In this document: one piece after another, positions 34,573-43,182 of the stretch
Layout: every line of letters starts with the position of its first letter
Position numbering within the stretch: position 1 is the first letter of the stretch
Assembly (NCBI RefSeq): GCF_002174455.2
Contig: NZ_CP147246.1
Span: 2,197,501-2,261,500 of the forward strand
Source: Enterococcus sp. 9D6_DIV0238
GTDB lineage: Bacteria > Bacillota > Bacilli > Lactobacillales > Enterococcaceae
DNA: 64,000 nt
Direction: 5' to 3'
Notes under the pieces: model-generated
Databases searched by the model: none
Told to the model about the DNA's origin: nothing
What the model saw: the letters and a program-made list of their open reading frames with translations, nothing else
Translations under genes and position numbers: made by a program

Positions 34573-35772
34573 ATGATTGGAATAACCTTAGTAGAAGAAA
34601 GTAATCATGTTTTAAGAAATGTTGAAGATGCAGCACTGTCAGATATTGTGAAAGAAGATGTTTCTATAGAAGAATTGAGTCTTGATACGTATGATTTTGA
34701 TACAAACACTTTTTTGGACTTATTAGAATATACAGAGTTTCAAGAGTACACGGACTATATCTTTGTCAACTTTTCTAAGTCAAAACGAGTACCTAAAATC
34801 ATTTCTTTTTTGAACACATTCAGTGAGTCAACTAGATTTCATTCTATTTCTATAGAAGATGGAGGCAACTTTGCGGATCAATACGTTGATCGAACCAAAC
34901 TACAGAATTACGAAAAGAAAAGTGATTCATCGGAACTAATTTTAAAAAATGGTTTAATGGCACTCTTTACAGGAATCTATCCGAGAATATTTAGAAAAAA
35001 TATAATTAAACATATTTACTTTGAACAATTGTCGGATGTAGAGCATCTTCATTCATCAGTGTATCTCAATTGCGCAATCAATCATGGATTGTATATCGAC
35101 GAATTGGAAAAAGATTGGAGCAGTGAAATCCCAAGTATTATTACATTTAAAGATTCTTTGCAAACCTTTAGCAAAGAAAGTGAATTAGAAGAATGTTCCG
35201 AAAAAGAGTTACTAAAGCAATTAGAAAATTTTCAGGAAAATGGAACTATCGCTTGGCAAGAACGGAAAAATGGAATCATTGATTATGCTCAAATGCTGTC
35301 ACTCGGATTAGAACGCAGGCTATTTATCTATACTGATGGAATCTACTTAGATTATCAAAGAACGAGCAAGTTATCGTCTCTAATTAACTCTACATTTTCA
35401 GAAATTGAATTAGCAAACAGTAGATTGAGTCATAAAAATAAAAAGAACGGACTTTATGAAGTTTATCCATTATTAGTAAGCATCGCTAAATCATTGGAAG
35501 ATATGCATCTAACATTTATTACGCCATTCAATAAACATCGATTTGATTCCATCCAGCTAGAGAATTACCCGAGTGAATGGATAGTTTTTTCTGCAAGCGA
35601 TACTTACTTTGCGCTACACGTACCCAGTAATCGAACGTTTGAGGTCAATCAGTTATTTGTAGAAATCTTCGAAGCTCAAATCAAAGAATGCATTGAACTA
35701 GCTAAAAGTAAAAATGGAGAAATCACAGATACAGTAATTGAAGAACAAAAGGAGTTGATGCTCAGTGTATAA
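34573..35772 (+). CDS. Unrecognised protein, candidate precursor-recognition (RRE-like) component
   Basis: A 399-residue soluble protein heading the enzyme operon (AAAAGGAGTGG before ATG 34573). No cofactor motif, Cys cluster or membrane segment is seen. The C-terminal ~60 residues (DTYFALHVPSNRTFEVNQLF then a long helix) vaguely resemble the strand-helix pattern of PqqD-like recognition elements. Daptide clusters contain a dedicated recognition protein, so position and this pattern suggest that role. Gene overlap with the next ORF supports a shared complex. I do not recognise the family. Confidence 0.6.
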   Translation: MIGITLVEESNHVLRNVEDAALSDIVKEDVSIEELSLDTYDFDTNTFLDLLEYTEFQEYTDYIFVNFSKSKRVPKIISFLNTFSESTRFHSISIEDGGNFADQYVDRTKLQNYEKKSDSSELILKNGLMALFTGIYPRIFRKNIIKHIYFEQLSDVEHLHSSVYLNCAINHGLYIDELEKDWSSEIPSIITFKDSLQTFSKESELEECSEKELLKQLENFQENGTIAWQERKNGIIDYAQMLSLGLERRLFIYTDGIYLDYQRTSKLSSLINSTFSEIELANSRLSHKNKKNGLYEVYPLLVSIAKSLEDMHLTFITPFNKHRFDSIQLENYPSEWIVFSASDTYFALHVPSNRTFEVNQLFVEIFEAQIKECIELAKSKNGEITDTVIEEQKELMLSV

Positions 35773-37750
35773 AGAGGAGGCTGTCTTTTTCGGAACATTT
35801 AAAGAGAAGTTGAAAAATAAAAACCAAATAGATATTACAGATAATATCTATAAAGAAGCTGAATTTGCAGAATACTATGAAGCAGTGGCGCATGAATCCA
35901 TAAGTGGAGATATTGAATACTATTTAACTATTTTTTCTAAAGGTGATCGAGTATTGGAAATAGGAACAGGAAATGGTCGAGTCATGAAGCCCTTGCTGCA
36001 GAGGGGAATCGATATCTACGGAATCGAACCAGAACAGGCGATGCTGGCATTTTTGAGTGAAGAAGAAAAGTCCCGTGTGTATGTTGGAGGCATTGAAAAT
36101 ATAGCCCAGTTCGATCATGTTTCAAAGTATCGTTACATTATTATTCCGGCCACATCTGTTTCATTGTTTGATGAGCAATGCTTTACAAATTTTTTATATG
36201 AAGCAAAAAAAGTGTTAGCTAGTGATGGCAAGATCATCTTTGACTTCATCAATCCAAATCAGATCGATAAGTTAGACGGAGCGGTTTCTATCGATAAAAT
36301 CAAAAATCAGTTATTTATGTCTGGAAACTTTGTTCAAGGGAAAAAGTTTATCTATAATATTTACACGAAAACAGCTGACGGCAGTAAAAAACTAGGATAC
36401 TCAGTAAAAAATATTTATACCATCGATCAAATCAAGCGCTTAAGTGAAGAGGTTGGCTGTATGGCAAACATCATAAAAAATCGACCTGATTACGTCATGA
36501 TGGAGGTGCAAAAAATGAGGTATGATTATCTAGTCCCAATGGGCGATATTACAACCGTCAACGACGATAAAATCACTATTGTTCGAGCAGAAGAGGAGTA
36601 TGTATTTGACGGAGAACAAAAGAGATTTGTAGATTTAAGAAGTGGTTTGTGGAATGTCAATTTAGGCTATAAAAAGGAATTGCATGCAGCAATCAGCCGA
36701 CGATTCACAAATCAGCTATTAAAAAATTTAACCTACTTGGATATCCATTCCTTTCATCATCCGCTTTATCAAGAATATGCGGAGGGACTTTCCACATTTG
36801 TTGATAAAGAAGGAACATATACGCAAATCATTTATACAAATAGCGGTTCTGAGTGCACAGAATTAACATTAAAATTATCGCGACAAATCAACAAAGGAAA
36901 GAAAAAAACATTAGCTTTTTCTCAAGGGTATCATGGGACTTTTTGGGGCGGCATGTCAATCAGCGGATTAGATCAAGAAGTAACAGAAGTTTATTCGCCT
37001 AAATTGAGTAATATGGAATTTATGAAATTACCAGAGAATGATCTAGAAGAGAAAGCCTTTTTTGAACATATTGAACAGCATCATCGGGAGTACGGTGCAA
37101 TGATCATTGAACCTATCTTAGGCTCTGCAGGAGTAAAAGTGTCTTCGATTCGTTTTTTGAATAAACTGGGAAGATTACTCCAAAAATATATGATCACAGT
37201 GATTTTTGATGAAGTAGCAACGGGCTTTTATCGGACTGGGAAACCATTTTATTTTCACTATTTAGATTTTAAACCAGATATGATAAATCTCAGTAAAGGA
37301 ATCAATAATGGGATATTACCATTTGGTGTGGTCTTGTTGTCTAATGACATTGTGTGTAAATTGAAAAAAGAAGAGCTAGAGCATTTTTCTACACAAAATG
37401 GTAACTTGCTTGGTGTGATCAGTGCACATGAAACGTTATGTTACTATCAGCAGCATGAAGCAGAGATTGCTCAAAATATCCAAAAACTAAATGAACTTAT
37501 TTTAGCTGAAATGAGCTTTAATGGCATCTCTGTTAGAGGAATCGGCTGTATGTTTGCAGTGCCGATAGATGATCCACAAGCGCTGTCTTTGATCATGCAG
37601 TCATTAGAGCAGGCTGGAATATTGTGTTATCAATATTTCAATTCTGTGGAAGATAATGGGCTTACGCTGATGCCATCATTTTATACAGATCATAAAAAGA
37701 TGCAGCAGATCTTAAAACGTATAGCTAAGGCGGTGAAATCGTATGCTTGA
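35765..37750 (+). CDS. Fused SAM methyltransferase - class III PLP aminotransferase
   Basis: A 661-residue two-domain enzyme. Residues ~1-255: class I methyltransferase with motif I VLEIGTGNGR and acidic GIEPEQ. Residues ~260-661: class III aminotransferase with TNSGSECTELTLK, YHGTFWGG, IIEPILGSAG, FDEVATGFYRTG and the PLP lysine Lys511 in NLSKGINNG. In daptide biosynthesis separate enzymes (MpaD, MpaM) transaminate and dimethylate the C-terminus; here both are on one chain. GTG start (AAGGAG ten bases upstream) overlaps the preceding stop. Strongest single pointer to daptide-like chemistry. Confidence 0.9.
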   Translation: MYKEEAVFFGTFKEKLKNKNQIDITDNIYKEAEFAEYYEAVAHESISGDIEYYLTIFSKGDRVLEIGTGNGRVMKPLLQRGIDIYGIEPEQAMLAFLSEEEKSRVYVGGIENIAQFDHVSKYRYIIIPATSVSLFDEQCFTNFLYEAKKVLASDGKIIFDFINPNQIDKLDGAVSIDKIKNQLFMSGNFVQGKKFIYNIYTKTADGSKKLGYSVKNIYTIDQIKRLSEEVGCMANIIKNRPDYVMMEVQKMRYDYLVPMGDITTVNDDKITIVRAEEEYVFDGEQKRFVDLRSGLWNVNLGYKKELHAAISRRFTNQLLKNLTYLDIHSFHHPLYQEYAEGLSTFVDKEGTYTQIIYTNSGSECTELTLKLSRQINKGKKKTLAFSQGYHGTFWGGMSISGLDQEVTEVYSPKLSNMEFMKLPENDLEEKAFFEHIEQHHREYGAMIIEPILGSAGVKVSSIRFLNKLGRLLQKYMITVIFDEVATGFYRTGKPFYFHYLDFKPDMINLSKGINNGILPFGVVLLSNDIVCKLKKEELEHFSTQNGNLLGVISAHETLCYYQQHEAEIAQNIQKLNELILAEMSFNGISVRGIGCMFAVPIDDPQALSLIMQSLEQAGILCYQYFNSVEDNGLTLMPSFYTDHKKMQQILKRIAKAVKSYA

Positions 37751-38666
37751 TGTGCGTCATTTAAAGGTTGAGCAAGTTCTTTTTGACTATATAGAATGTG
37801 ACGAAGAGGTATATATCTTTAATACAAACAATGAACGAATGGTCCAATCGACAAGTGAAATGATTGACTATTTAAGAGAGTATGAGCCGGGAAATAATAC
37901 AAATGATCCTGCTATTGATAAATTCATTTTTGGTGCAGGAAAAAGAAAATTACTAGAGTTCAAATTGAAAGGTTTTTCTATTTCTAAAACATTTTTTTCA
38001 GTATTTTTAAAATTTATGGATGCACCCGCTGTAACAACGATCCGATTGATCTTGACCGGACTAGGTATTCTTCTTTTACCGCTATTTTTTCAAAGAGGAC
38101 TCGCGGACTATTTTACAGAGATAGAACGAATCGATTGGAAAGTGTTGGTGATCGTGTATATCAGTCAATTGATGATCACGATGATCCATGAGCTCGGACA
38201 TTATTATTATTATCAGAAATATATTCGTTCGGATCAGTTTCGCTTTGGCTTTTTATTAAGATATTTTTTCTTATTCATGTTTTATACGAATGTAAATTTT
38301 ATGGATCAGCTGTCAAAGAAAAAACAGCTGAAAATCATGCTGGCCGGTGTGCAAATTCAGCTGATGATCAGTGGAATCATCTGTTTACTGATGCTCTATG
38401 TTTCTTCACGCATATTAACTTTGTTGTTTTTTTTGAATGTCTTGAATATTTTGATCAATCTGGTTCCTTTTATAAAGACAGATGGTTATTGGATCATTAA
38501 TCTGCTAATTGATTCTCAGGACTATATGAGCTCGTTTAAATCTTGGCTCAAAAGAGAAAAGAAGGACATCAAACGATCAGAAATTCTGTTGTCTTTAGTG
38601 AATGTTAGTGTTATTTTCTATATCATTCTAACGGGAGTGCTACAGTTGGTACAGTTGTTTCTCTAA
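37743..38666 (+). CDS. M50-type intramembrane metalloprotease
   Basis: 307 residues. A soluble N-terminal part (~1-95) is followed by several transmembrane helices. Zinc motif HELGH at 149-153 (TMIHELGHYYYY) and third-ligand region NLVPFIKTDG with Asp247 match the site-2-protease family. Daptide clusters also encode such a protease, thought to remove the leader peptide; that role is inferred here. It overlaps the fusion gene by eight bases. Confidence 0.85.
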   Translation: MLDVRHLKVEQVLFDYIECDEEVYIFNTNNERMVQSTSEMIDYLREYEPGNNTNDPAIDKFIFGAGKRKLLEFKLKGFSISKTFFSVFLKFMDAPAVTTIRLILTGLGILLLPLFFQRGLADYFTEIERIDWKVLVIVYISQLMITMIHELGHYYYYQKYIRSDQFRFGFLLRYFFLFMFYTNVNFMDQLSKKKQLKIMLAGVQIQLMISGIICLLMLYVSSRILTLLFFLNVLNILINLVPFIKTDGYWIINLLIDSQDYMSSFKSWLKREKKDIKRSEILLSLVNVSVIFYIILTGVLQLVQLFL

Positions 38667-38690
38667 ACGAAGAAAGAAAGGAGCGAAAGT

Positions 38691-39404
38691 ATGAAAAATT
38701 TATTGGTTATCGGGTCTGCCGGCTATTTAGGCCAATCCTATATAGAAGAAAATAAAGACAACTATCATTTTTGGGGAATCGATAAAGTAAAAAATACTAT
38801 CTGTACAGATTTTATGAAAAAGGAATTTGTTGCAGATGTAACCGATCTAAAAAGCATTCGTAAAATAAAACAAGCGCTTGAACAAGAAAGGGTCAAATTA
38901 GATGGCTTGTTATTTTCAGTAGGGATTAACCCGATTCAAAGTTTCTATAGTATTGATGAAGAAATGTGGGATCATACATTTTCTGTGAATCTAAAATCCA
39001 TTGTATTCATGATCAAAGAATTTTATCCGTTGTTTAAAGAGCAAGTGGCGATCGTTTTGATCGGTTCTCAAAATGGTGTTGTTGGACATGAACAGAGGAT
39101 CGATTATGGACCATCTAAAGCAGCATTGATTCAATTAGCTAAAAATTTGACTTTGGATTTTGAAAAGGATAAAGAAAAAGATATCAAGGTGAACGTCGTT
39201 TCGCCGTCCTATATTTTGAATCAGAGTAATAAACAGCTGTTGACAGAATCTTTTGAAGGAAAAAAATTATTAAAGAAAATACCATTGAAAAAATTTGTTC
39301 AGCTAGAAGACGTTGTGGGAACCATCGATTTTCTACTATCGGACCGCAGTAAAGCTATTAGAGGGCAAAACATCATTGTAGATTACGGTTATACGATTGT
39401 TTAA
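38691..39404 (+). CDS. Short-chain dehydrogenase/reductase
   Basis: 237-residue SDR with the NAD(P)-binding GSAGYLG (8-14), catalytic Ser126 (IGSQNG) and Tyr139-x3-Lys143 (YGPSK), and a normal C-terminus. In this locus it could oxidise the C-terminal Thr hydroxyl to a ketone, allowing decarboxylation before transamination. In described daptides that step is by a different oxidoreductase, so this would be a substitution. Inference from context. Confidence 0.85.
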   Translation: MKNLLVIGSAGYLGQSYIEENKDNYHFWGIDKVKNTICTDFMKKEFVADVTDLKSIRKIKQALEQERVKLDGLLFSVGINPIQSFYSIDEEMWDHTFSVNLKSIVFMIKEFYPLFKEQVAIVLIGSQNGVVGHEQRIDYGPSKAALIQLAKNLTLDFEKDKEKDIKVNVVSPSYILNQSNKQLLTESFEGKKLLKKIPLKKFVQLEDVVGTIDFLLSDRSKAIRGQNIIVDYGYTIV

Positions 39405-39422
39405 AAGAAGGAGGAAGAAAAG

Positions 39423-40313
39423 ATGAGTTTAGAAATCAAAAAACTAAAAAAAAGAATGAATGAGCGAGACATTATAAAAGGAGTCGATTTAACTATTCCA
39501 GAAGGAGAAATTTACGGCTTTTTAGGAGCGAATGGAGCCGGAAAAACAACTATTTTTCGACATATTTTGGGAATTTACACACCTGATTCAGGAGAAATTA
39601 CATGGAAGGGCCGTAAAATCGACCGTTTCGATGCCGCAAAAGTCGGGTATCTTCCAGAAGAGCGTGGACTATATCCTAAAAGAACGGTAAAACAGCAACT
39701 GACCTTCTTTGGCAAACTTCATAAGATGAATAAAAGAGGAATCGAAAAAAGCATAGCGTTTTGGCTTGATTTTTTTGATATAAAAGAGAACATCGACCGG
39801 AAAATCAGCGAGTTATCAAAAGGAAACCAGCAAAAAATTCAATTCATCGCTTCGATCATCCACAGTCCAGAATTAGTTATTTTAGATGAACCATTTTCTG
39901 GTTTAGACCCAATCAATGCGAATCAATTAAAAGAAGCCATTCTCTTTTTAAAAGAAAAAGGCTCAACGATTATTTTTAGTTCCCATCAAATGGCGAATGT
40001 AGAGGAAATCTGTGAAAATATTTGTATGATCAAAAAGGGAGAAGTTCTGTTAAAAGGAAATTTACAGGAGATCAAGAATGGAACAGATAAGAGAAAAGTC
40101 ATTGTGCAGGCTGATTTTGAAAGAGAGGCACTCAAACGAGAATTTGAAATAGCTTCTTATAAAGAAAAAAATAATGTTGTTTCATTTTATGCACAAGATG
40201 AATTTAGTGCAAAAAAAATTCAGAAATTTATTTTTCAATCTGAAAATATTCAACAATTCAGAATTGAGCCTGTGTCATTAAACGATATTTTTCTAGAAAG
40301 AGTAGGTGAGTAA
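39423..40313 (+). CDS. ABC transporter ATP-binding protein (NatA type)
   Basis: 296 residues with Walker A GANGAGKT, the Q-loop region LPEERGLYPKRTV, signature LSKGNQQK and Walker B LVILDEPFSGLDP. The C-terminal ~70-residue extension is typical of NatA-like drug/bacteriocin exporters. Pairs with the permease beginning three bases later. Probably exports the modified peptides or provides immunity. Confidence 0.93.
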   Translation: MSLEIKKLKKRMNERDIIKGVDLTIPEGEIYGFLGANGAGKTTIFRHILGIYTPDSGEITWKGRKIDRFDAAKVGYLPEERGLYPKRTVKQQLTFFGKLHKMNKRGIEKSIAFWLDFFDIKENIDRKISELSKGNQQKIQFIASIIHSPELVILDEPFSGLDPINANQLKEAILFLKEKGSTIIFSSHQMANVEEICENICMIKKGEVLLKGNLQEIKNGTDKRKVIVQADFEREALKREFEIASYKEKNNVVSFYAQDEFSAKKIQKFIFQSENIQQFRIEPVSLNDIFLERVGE

Positions 40314-40315
40314 AA

Positions 40316-41548
40316 ATGAAAAATACACTAACGATCATTTTAGAAACATACAAACAAAAAGTCACATCAAAAGTATTCATTGTCATGCTGTTGATTTTGG
40401 TGCTGGGCACATTTTTTGGCATGAATTATGAAGGGATTTTTAAAAGAGCTGAACCGAGTAAAGAGACCATACTTGTTGCCTCAAATGACAAAGAAATCGT
40501 TACGACATTGAAAGAAATCGGTAAAGGAGCCGAGTTGAATTTTGTCAACGGTGGAAAAAGCTTAGCAGACGCTAAGAAAGAACTGAAGGAGACAGAGAGT
40601 AAAACTATTTTAAAACTTGAGAAGAACAACGCGGGCCTATATCAAGGGAAAATTTATTACGAGGGAGCCCTTCAACATAATATTTCTGAACAACTGCAAA
40701 GCATTGTAACTGCCGTCAATCAATCAATTAAACTATATCGATTAAATCTTGATGATACACAGCAGCAATTTCTGAACGAAAGTACAAGTTTATCCTTAGA
40801 ATCCTTAGCTGGAAACCAAGATGACTCTGGGCAGACTTTATTGTTAGTCTATATTGTAGGATTTATTCTATACATTGCGGTTATGCTTTTTTCTACTATG
40901 GTCGCACAAGATATCGCAGTAGAGAAAAGTTCAAGAGTAATGGAAATTTTATTAACAACGATTACGCCCGTTCAGCATTTAACAGGTAAAATCATTGGCA
41001 TAGGTTTGGTGGGAATGACCCAGGCAGCATCGGTCGGGGCTGCTGCCTATGCATCCTATAAAATCTTTGGGGATAGTACAGGACTGTTTAAATTCTTGAA
41101 TGAAGGCAAGAACAGTCAAGCAATCATTTTAGCTATTGTTTGCTTTGTTCTAGGCTATTTGATTTATTCTGTTGCCGCGGCTATTCTAGGTTCAGTGGTT
41201 TCATCTGTTCAAGAGGTTCAGCAATTGATGTATATCTTGATCATCCCTTTATTCATTGCTTTGTTTATGGTAGTTATTCTGGCGACAGGATCTGGAAGTA
41301 ACCAAGCCATTATCATTTCATCATATGTGCCGTTTTTATCACCAATCGTAATGTATGCTCGGTATATGCTTGGAGATGCATCTCTAAATGCATTTATTCT
41401 GGCAATGGGCATCAATATAGCATTTACTGTGATTTTAGCGCTTCTAGGAAAAAGTGTTTATCAAGGCGGAGTATTTATCTATAGCGGAGATAAGCTTACC
41501 AATGTATTCAAAAGAGCGTTTAAATCAGGAAAGTATTATGCCCGATAA
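40316..41548 (+). CDS. ABC transporter permease (NatB/ABC-2 type)
   Basis: 410 residues; one N-terminal helix (~15-35), a ~140-residue extracytoplasmic domain and five or six C-terminal helices from ~175, the standard NatB/ABC-2 layout, with the motif EKSSRVMEILLTTITP. Partner of the preceding ATPase. No peptidase domain is present, in agreement with leader removal by the separate M50 protease. Confidence 0.9.
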   Translation: MKNTLTIILETYKQKVTSKVFIVMLLILVLGTFFGMNYEGIFKRAEPSKETILVASNDKEIVTTLKEIGKGAELNFVNGGKSLADAKKELKETESKTILKLEKNNAGLYQGKIYYEGALQHNISEQLQSIVTAVNQSIKLYRLNLDDTQQQFLNESTSLSLESLAGNQDDSGQTLLLVYIVGFILYIAVMLFSTMVAQDIAVEKSSRVMEILLTTITPVQHLTGKIIGIGLVGMTQAASVGAAAYASYKIFGDSTGLFKFLNEGKNSQAIILAIVCFVLGYLIYSVAAAILGSVVSSVQEVQQLMYILIIPLFIALFMVVILATGSGSNQAIIISSYVPFLSPIVMYARYMLGDASLNAFILAMGINIAFTVILALLGKSVYQGGVFIYSGDKLTNVFKRAFKSGKYYAR

Positions 41549-41978
41549 ATATAAAAAAAAGCCAGTCGCGATCATTCCCTATAAGACGTTAGAAATGATT
41601 CAAACAGCCAATGGAGAAGAAGTCTTGTTTTATGCTATTTTTAAATGTCTAGATGAAATGAAGCAGAAAGCTGTTGAAAAAAATACCTGGCAAATATTTT
41701 TATTATTAGAAGATCGTCTCTATAAAAAAGACCCATATTCCAATAATATTTTGGTTTTTGATAAAGAACACCGACTATTAGATACCAGTAAAACATATGT
41801 GATGTTCTTGAAAAAAGACCTAGCCTCTATTGCTGTAGACAAATATGTAGAGGCAATTCAAAATATATTGACATTCTTCGGACAAAGTTACCGAGAGGTC
41901 AAAAGGGAGAAAATTCCTGTAACTACGCTAGAAGGAATGAGGATTGTGCGAATGCTTGAAACAGATTTAGGCTATTAG
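41538..41978 (+). CDS. Unrecognised 146-aa cytosolic protein
   Basis: Start at ATG 41538 (TCAGGAAAG upstream) overlaps the permease end by 11 bases. Soluble, rich in Lys, and without cofactor motifs; alternating helices and strands (VAIIPYKTLEMIQTANGEEV, QIFLLLEDRLYKKD). Last gene before a terminator. It may be a recognition or accessory protein for peptide maturation or an immunity factor. I do not recognise the family. Confidence 0.7.
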   Translation: MPDKYKKKPVAIIPYKTLEMIQTANGEEVLFYAIFKCLDEMKQKAVEKNTWQIFLLLEDRLYKKDPYSNNILVFDKEHRLLDTSKTYVMFLKKDLASIAVDKYVEAIQNILTFFGQSYREVKREKIPVTTLEGMRIVRMLETDLGY

Positions 41979-42035
41979 TATCCTCAGGGGAAAATAAAGT
42001 GTAATAAAAATCGTTTGGATCTGAGTAATTAAACT

Positions 42036-42074
42036 AAAAACTGCTCAATGTGTTTTATGCATTGCGCGGTTTTT
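42036..42074 (+). terminator. Terminator of the peptide-maturation operon
   Basis: AAAAACTGCTCAATG pairs with CATTGCGCGGTTTTT with two imperfect positions, nine-base loop. Confidence 0.8.
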
Positions 42075-42184
42075 AGGAAGTTGCTGAAGAAACAGCCTTT
42101 TTTTTATAGTGTTTTTTCAGATTTTAGGTAGCCTCTACAAAAATCAAAGCGTTTTAGTCTGTTGACACTTGAGTAAAATAAATA

Positions 42185-42259
42185 AACGTTTAGGCGAACA
42201 AGAAAGAATATTCTGACAATTATGATCTGTTTAAGCTAATTTAGGCAAAAAACGTTTGT
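42185..42259 (+). promoter_or_regulatory. Candidate LytTR-regulator sites upstream of agrB
   Basis: AACGTTTAG (42185-42193) and AACGTTTGT (42251-42259) both fit the nine-base AgrA/LytTR half-site pattern. They are 66 bases apart rather than the usual 21-22, so each may pair with a weaker half site. Similar TACGTTTAA and AACGTCTGA motifs are in the control region at 34422-34472. Confidence 0.4.
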
Positions 42260-42305
42260 CGTGATCAACACTTGATAAAATTATAGTATCGAAGGAGGAG
42301 AGGAT

Positions 42306-42902
42306 ATGGCGAATATATGGAATTTATGGAATATTGAACGAACAGTGAGTCAAAGAATATTGAACTTGATCATTAAGGAAGAAATGGATCAAATCGATTT
42401 TCTAAAATGCAAGTTAGGATTAGAAGCGTTTGTTATCAATATAACAAAGTTCTTGATTGTATATACGGCGGCTCTCCTTTTTAAGGTCGCTATTGCTACT
42501 TCTATTTTTCACGCAAGTTTTCTTTTGATAAGAACTTTTTCCTATGGGAAACATGCGAAGACGAGTTTAGGATGTGTATCAAGCAGCTTGCTTTTATTTG
42601 TAGGGTTACCAGTGCTCTGCCAAAGTGGGATCTTGATTCCTACCTATCTATTATTTTACATACGACTACTATCGCTAGTCGTATTGCTAAAATTCTCTCC
42701 AGGTGTTACCGACAAAAACAAATTATCAAAATCGAATCGGAAGAAGGCGTTGCGAGTTAAATCTATAGTCAGTTGGGGCGTGCTGAATGGTCTATATTTG
42801 ATTACAGCATCTGCACTAACTGAAAATTTGATTGTTTTAGGGATGTTTTTTGCCAGTATGTATGTTATACCAAATAAATTTAAAGGAGTAGATAAAATAT
42901 GA
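42306..42902 (+). CDS. agrB: AgrB-like peptide-processing membrane protease
   Basis: 198 residues, several transmembrane helices. The AgrB catalytic pair is present: His83 and Cys90 in RTFSYGKHAKTSLGC. AgrB removes the C-terminal part of AgrD and closes the thiolactone ring. It overlaps agrD by ATGA. GGAGGAGAG site. Confidence 0.92.
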   Translation: MANIWNLWNIERTVSQRILNLIIKEEMDQIDFLKCKLGLEAFVINITKFLIVYTAALLFKVAIATSIFHASFLLIRTFSYGKHAKTSLGCVSSSLLLFVGLPVLCQSGILIPTYLLFYIRLLSLVVLLKFSPGVTDKNKLSKSNRKKALRVKSIVSWGVLNGLYLITASALTENLIVLGMFFASMYVIPNKFKGVDKI

Positions 42903-43024
42903 AAGCATTTTTGGTAAGGTTTTTTAGAAATTATGGAACAATGAATATTGCAATGTGTTGTAGTTTCTTTTATGACGAGCCTGAAGTTCCTGACCTTTTG
43001 ATCAAAGAAAGTGAATCGAACTAA
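42899..43024 (+). CDS. agrD: AgrD-like autoinducing peptide precursor (41 aa)
   Basis: Amphipathic N-terminal helix (MKAFLVRFFRNYG), then a core ending MCCSFFY, followed by the conserved acidic C-terminal motif DEPEVPDLL. By analogy to AgrD, cleavage before Asp26 with ring closure on Cys21 would give a five-residue thiolactone C-S-F-F-Y with Cys20 exocyclic. AAAGGAG precedes the ATG. Not called by longer-ORF searches. Confidence 0.9.
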   Translation: MKAFLVRFFRNYGTMNIAMCCSFFYDEPEVPDLLIKESESN

Positions 43025-43054
43025 AAAAAGGCCGAGACATATTTATTCGGAATT

Positions 43055-43096
43055 AGAGTCTGGAACAAACTGATGTTTAGTTTTGTTCCAGGCTCT
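43055..43096 (+). terminator. Hairpin between agrD and the histidine kinase gene
   Basis: AGAGTCTGGAACAAA pairs with TTTGTTCCAGGCTCT (one wobble). Followed by a T-rich stretch. It would separate agrBD from agrCA transcription. Confidence 0.75.
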
Positions 43097-43116
43097 CTTT
43101 GATTTTTGAAGAATAC

Positions 43117-43145
43117 TTGCTTTACAGTTTATTAGAGTATATAAT
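43117..43145 (+). promoter_or_regulatory. Promoter of the kinase/regulator pair
   Basis: TTGCTT (43117-43122), 17 bp, TATAAT (43140-43145), about 38 bases before the kinase start. Confidence 0.72.
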
Positions 43146-43182
43146 TTTTTTACTAATAGAAATGTAAGGGGGTTCTAATGTA

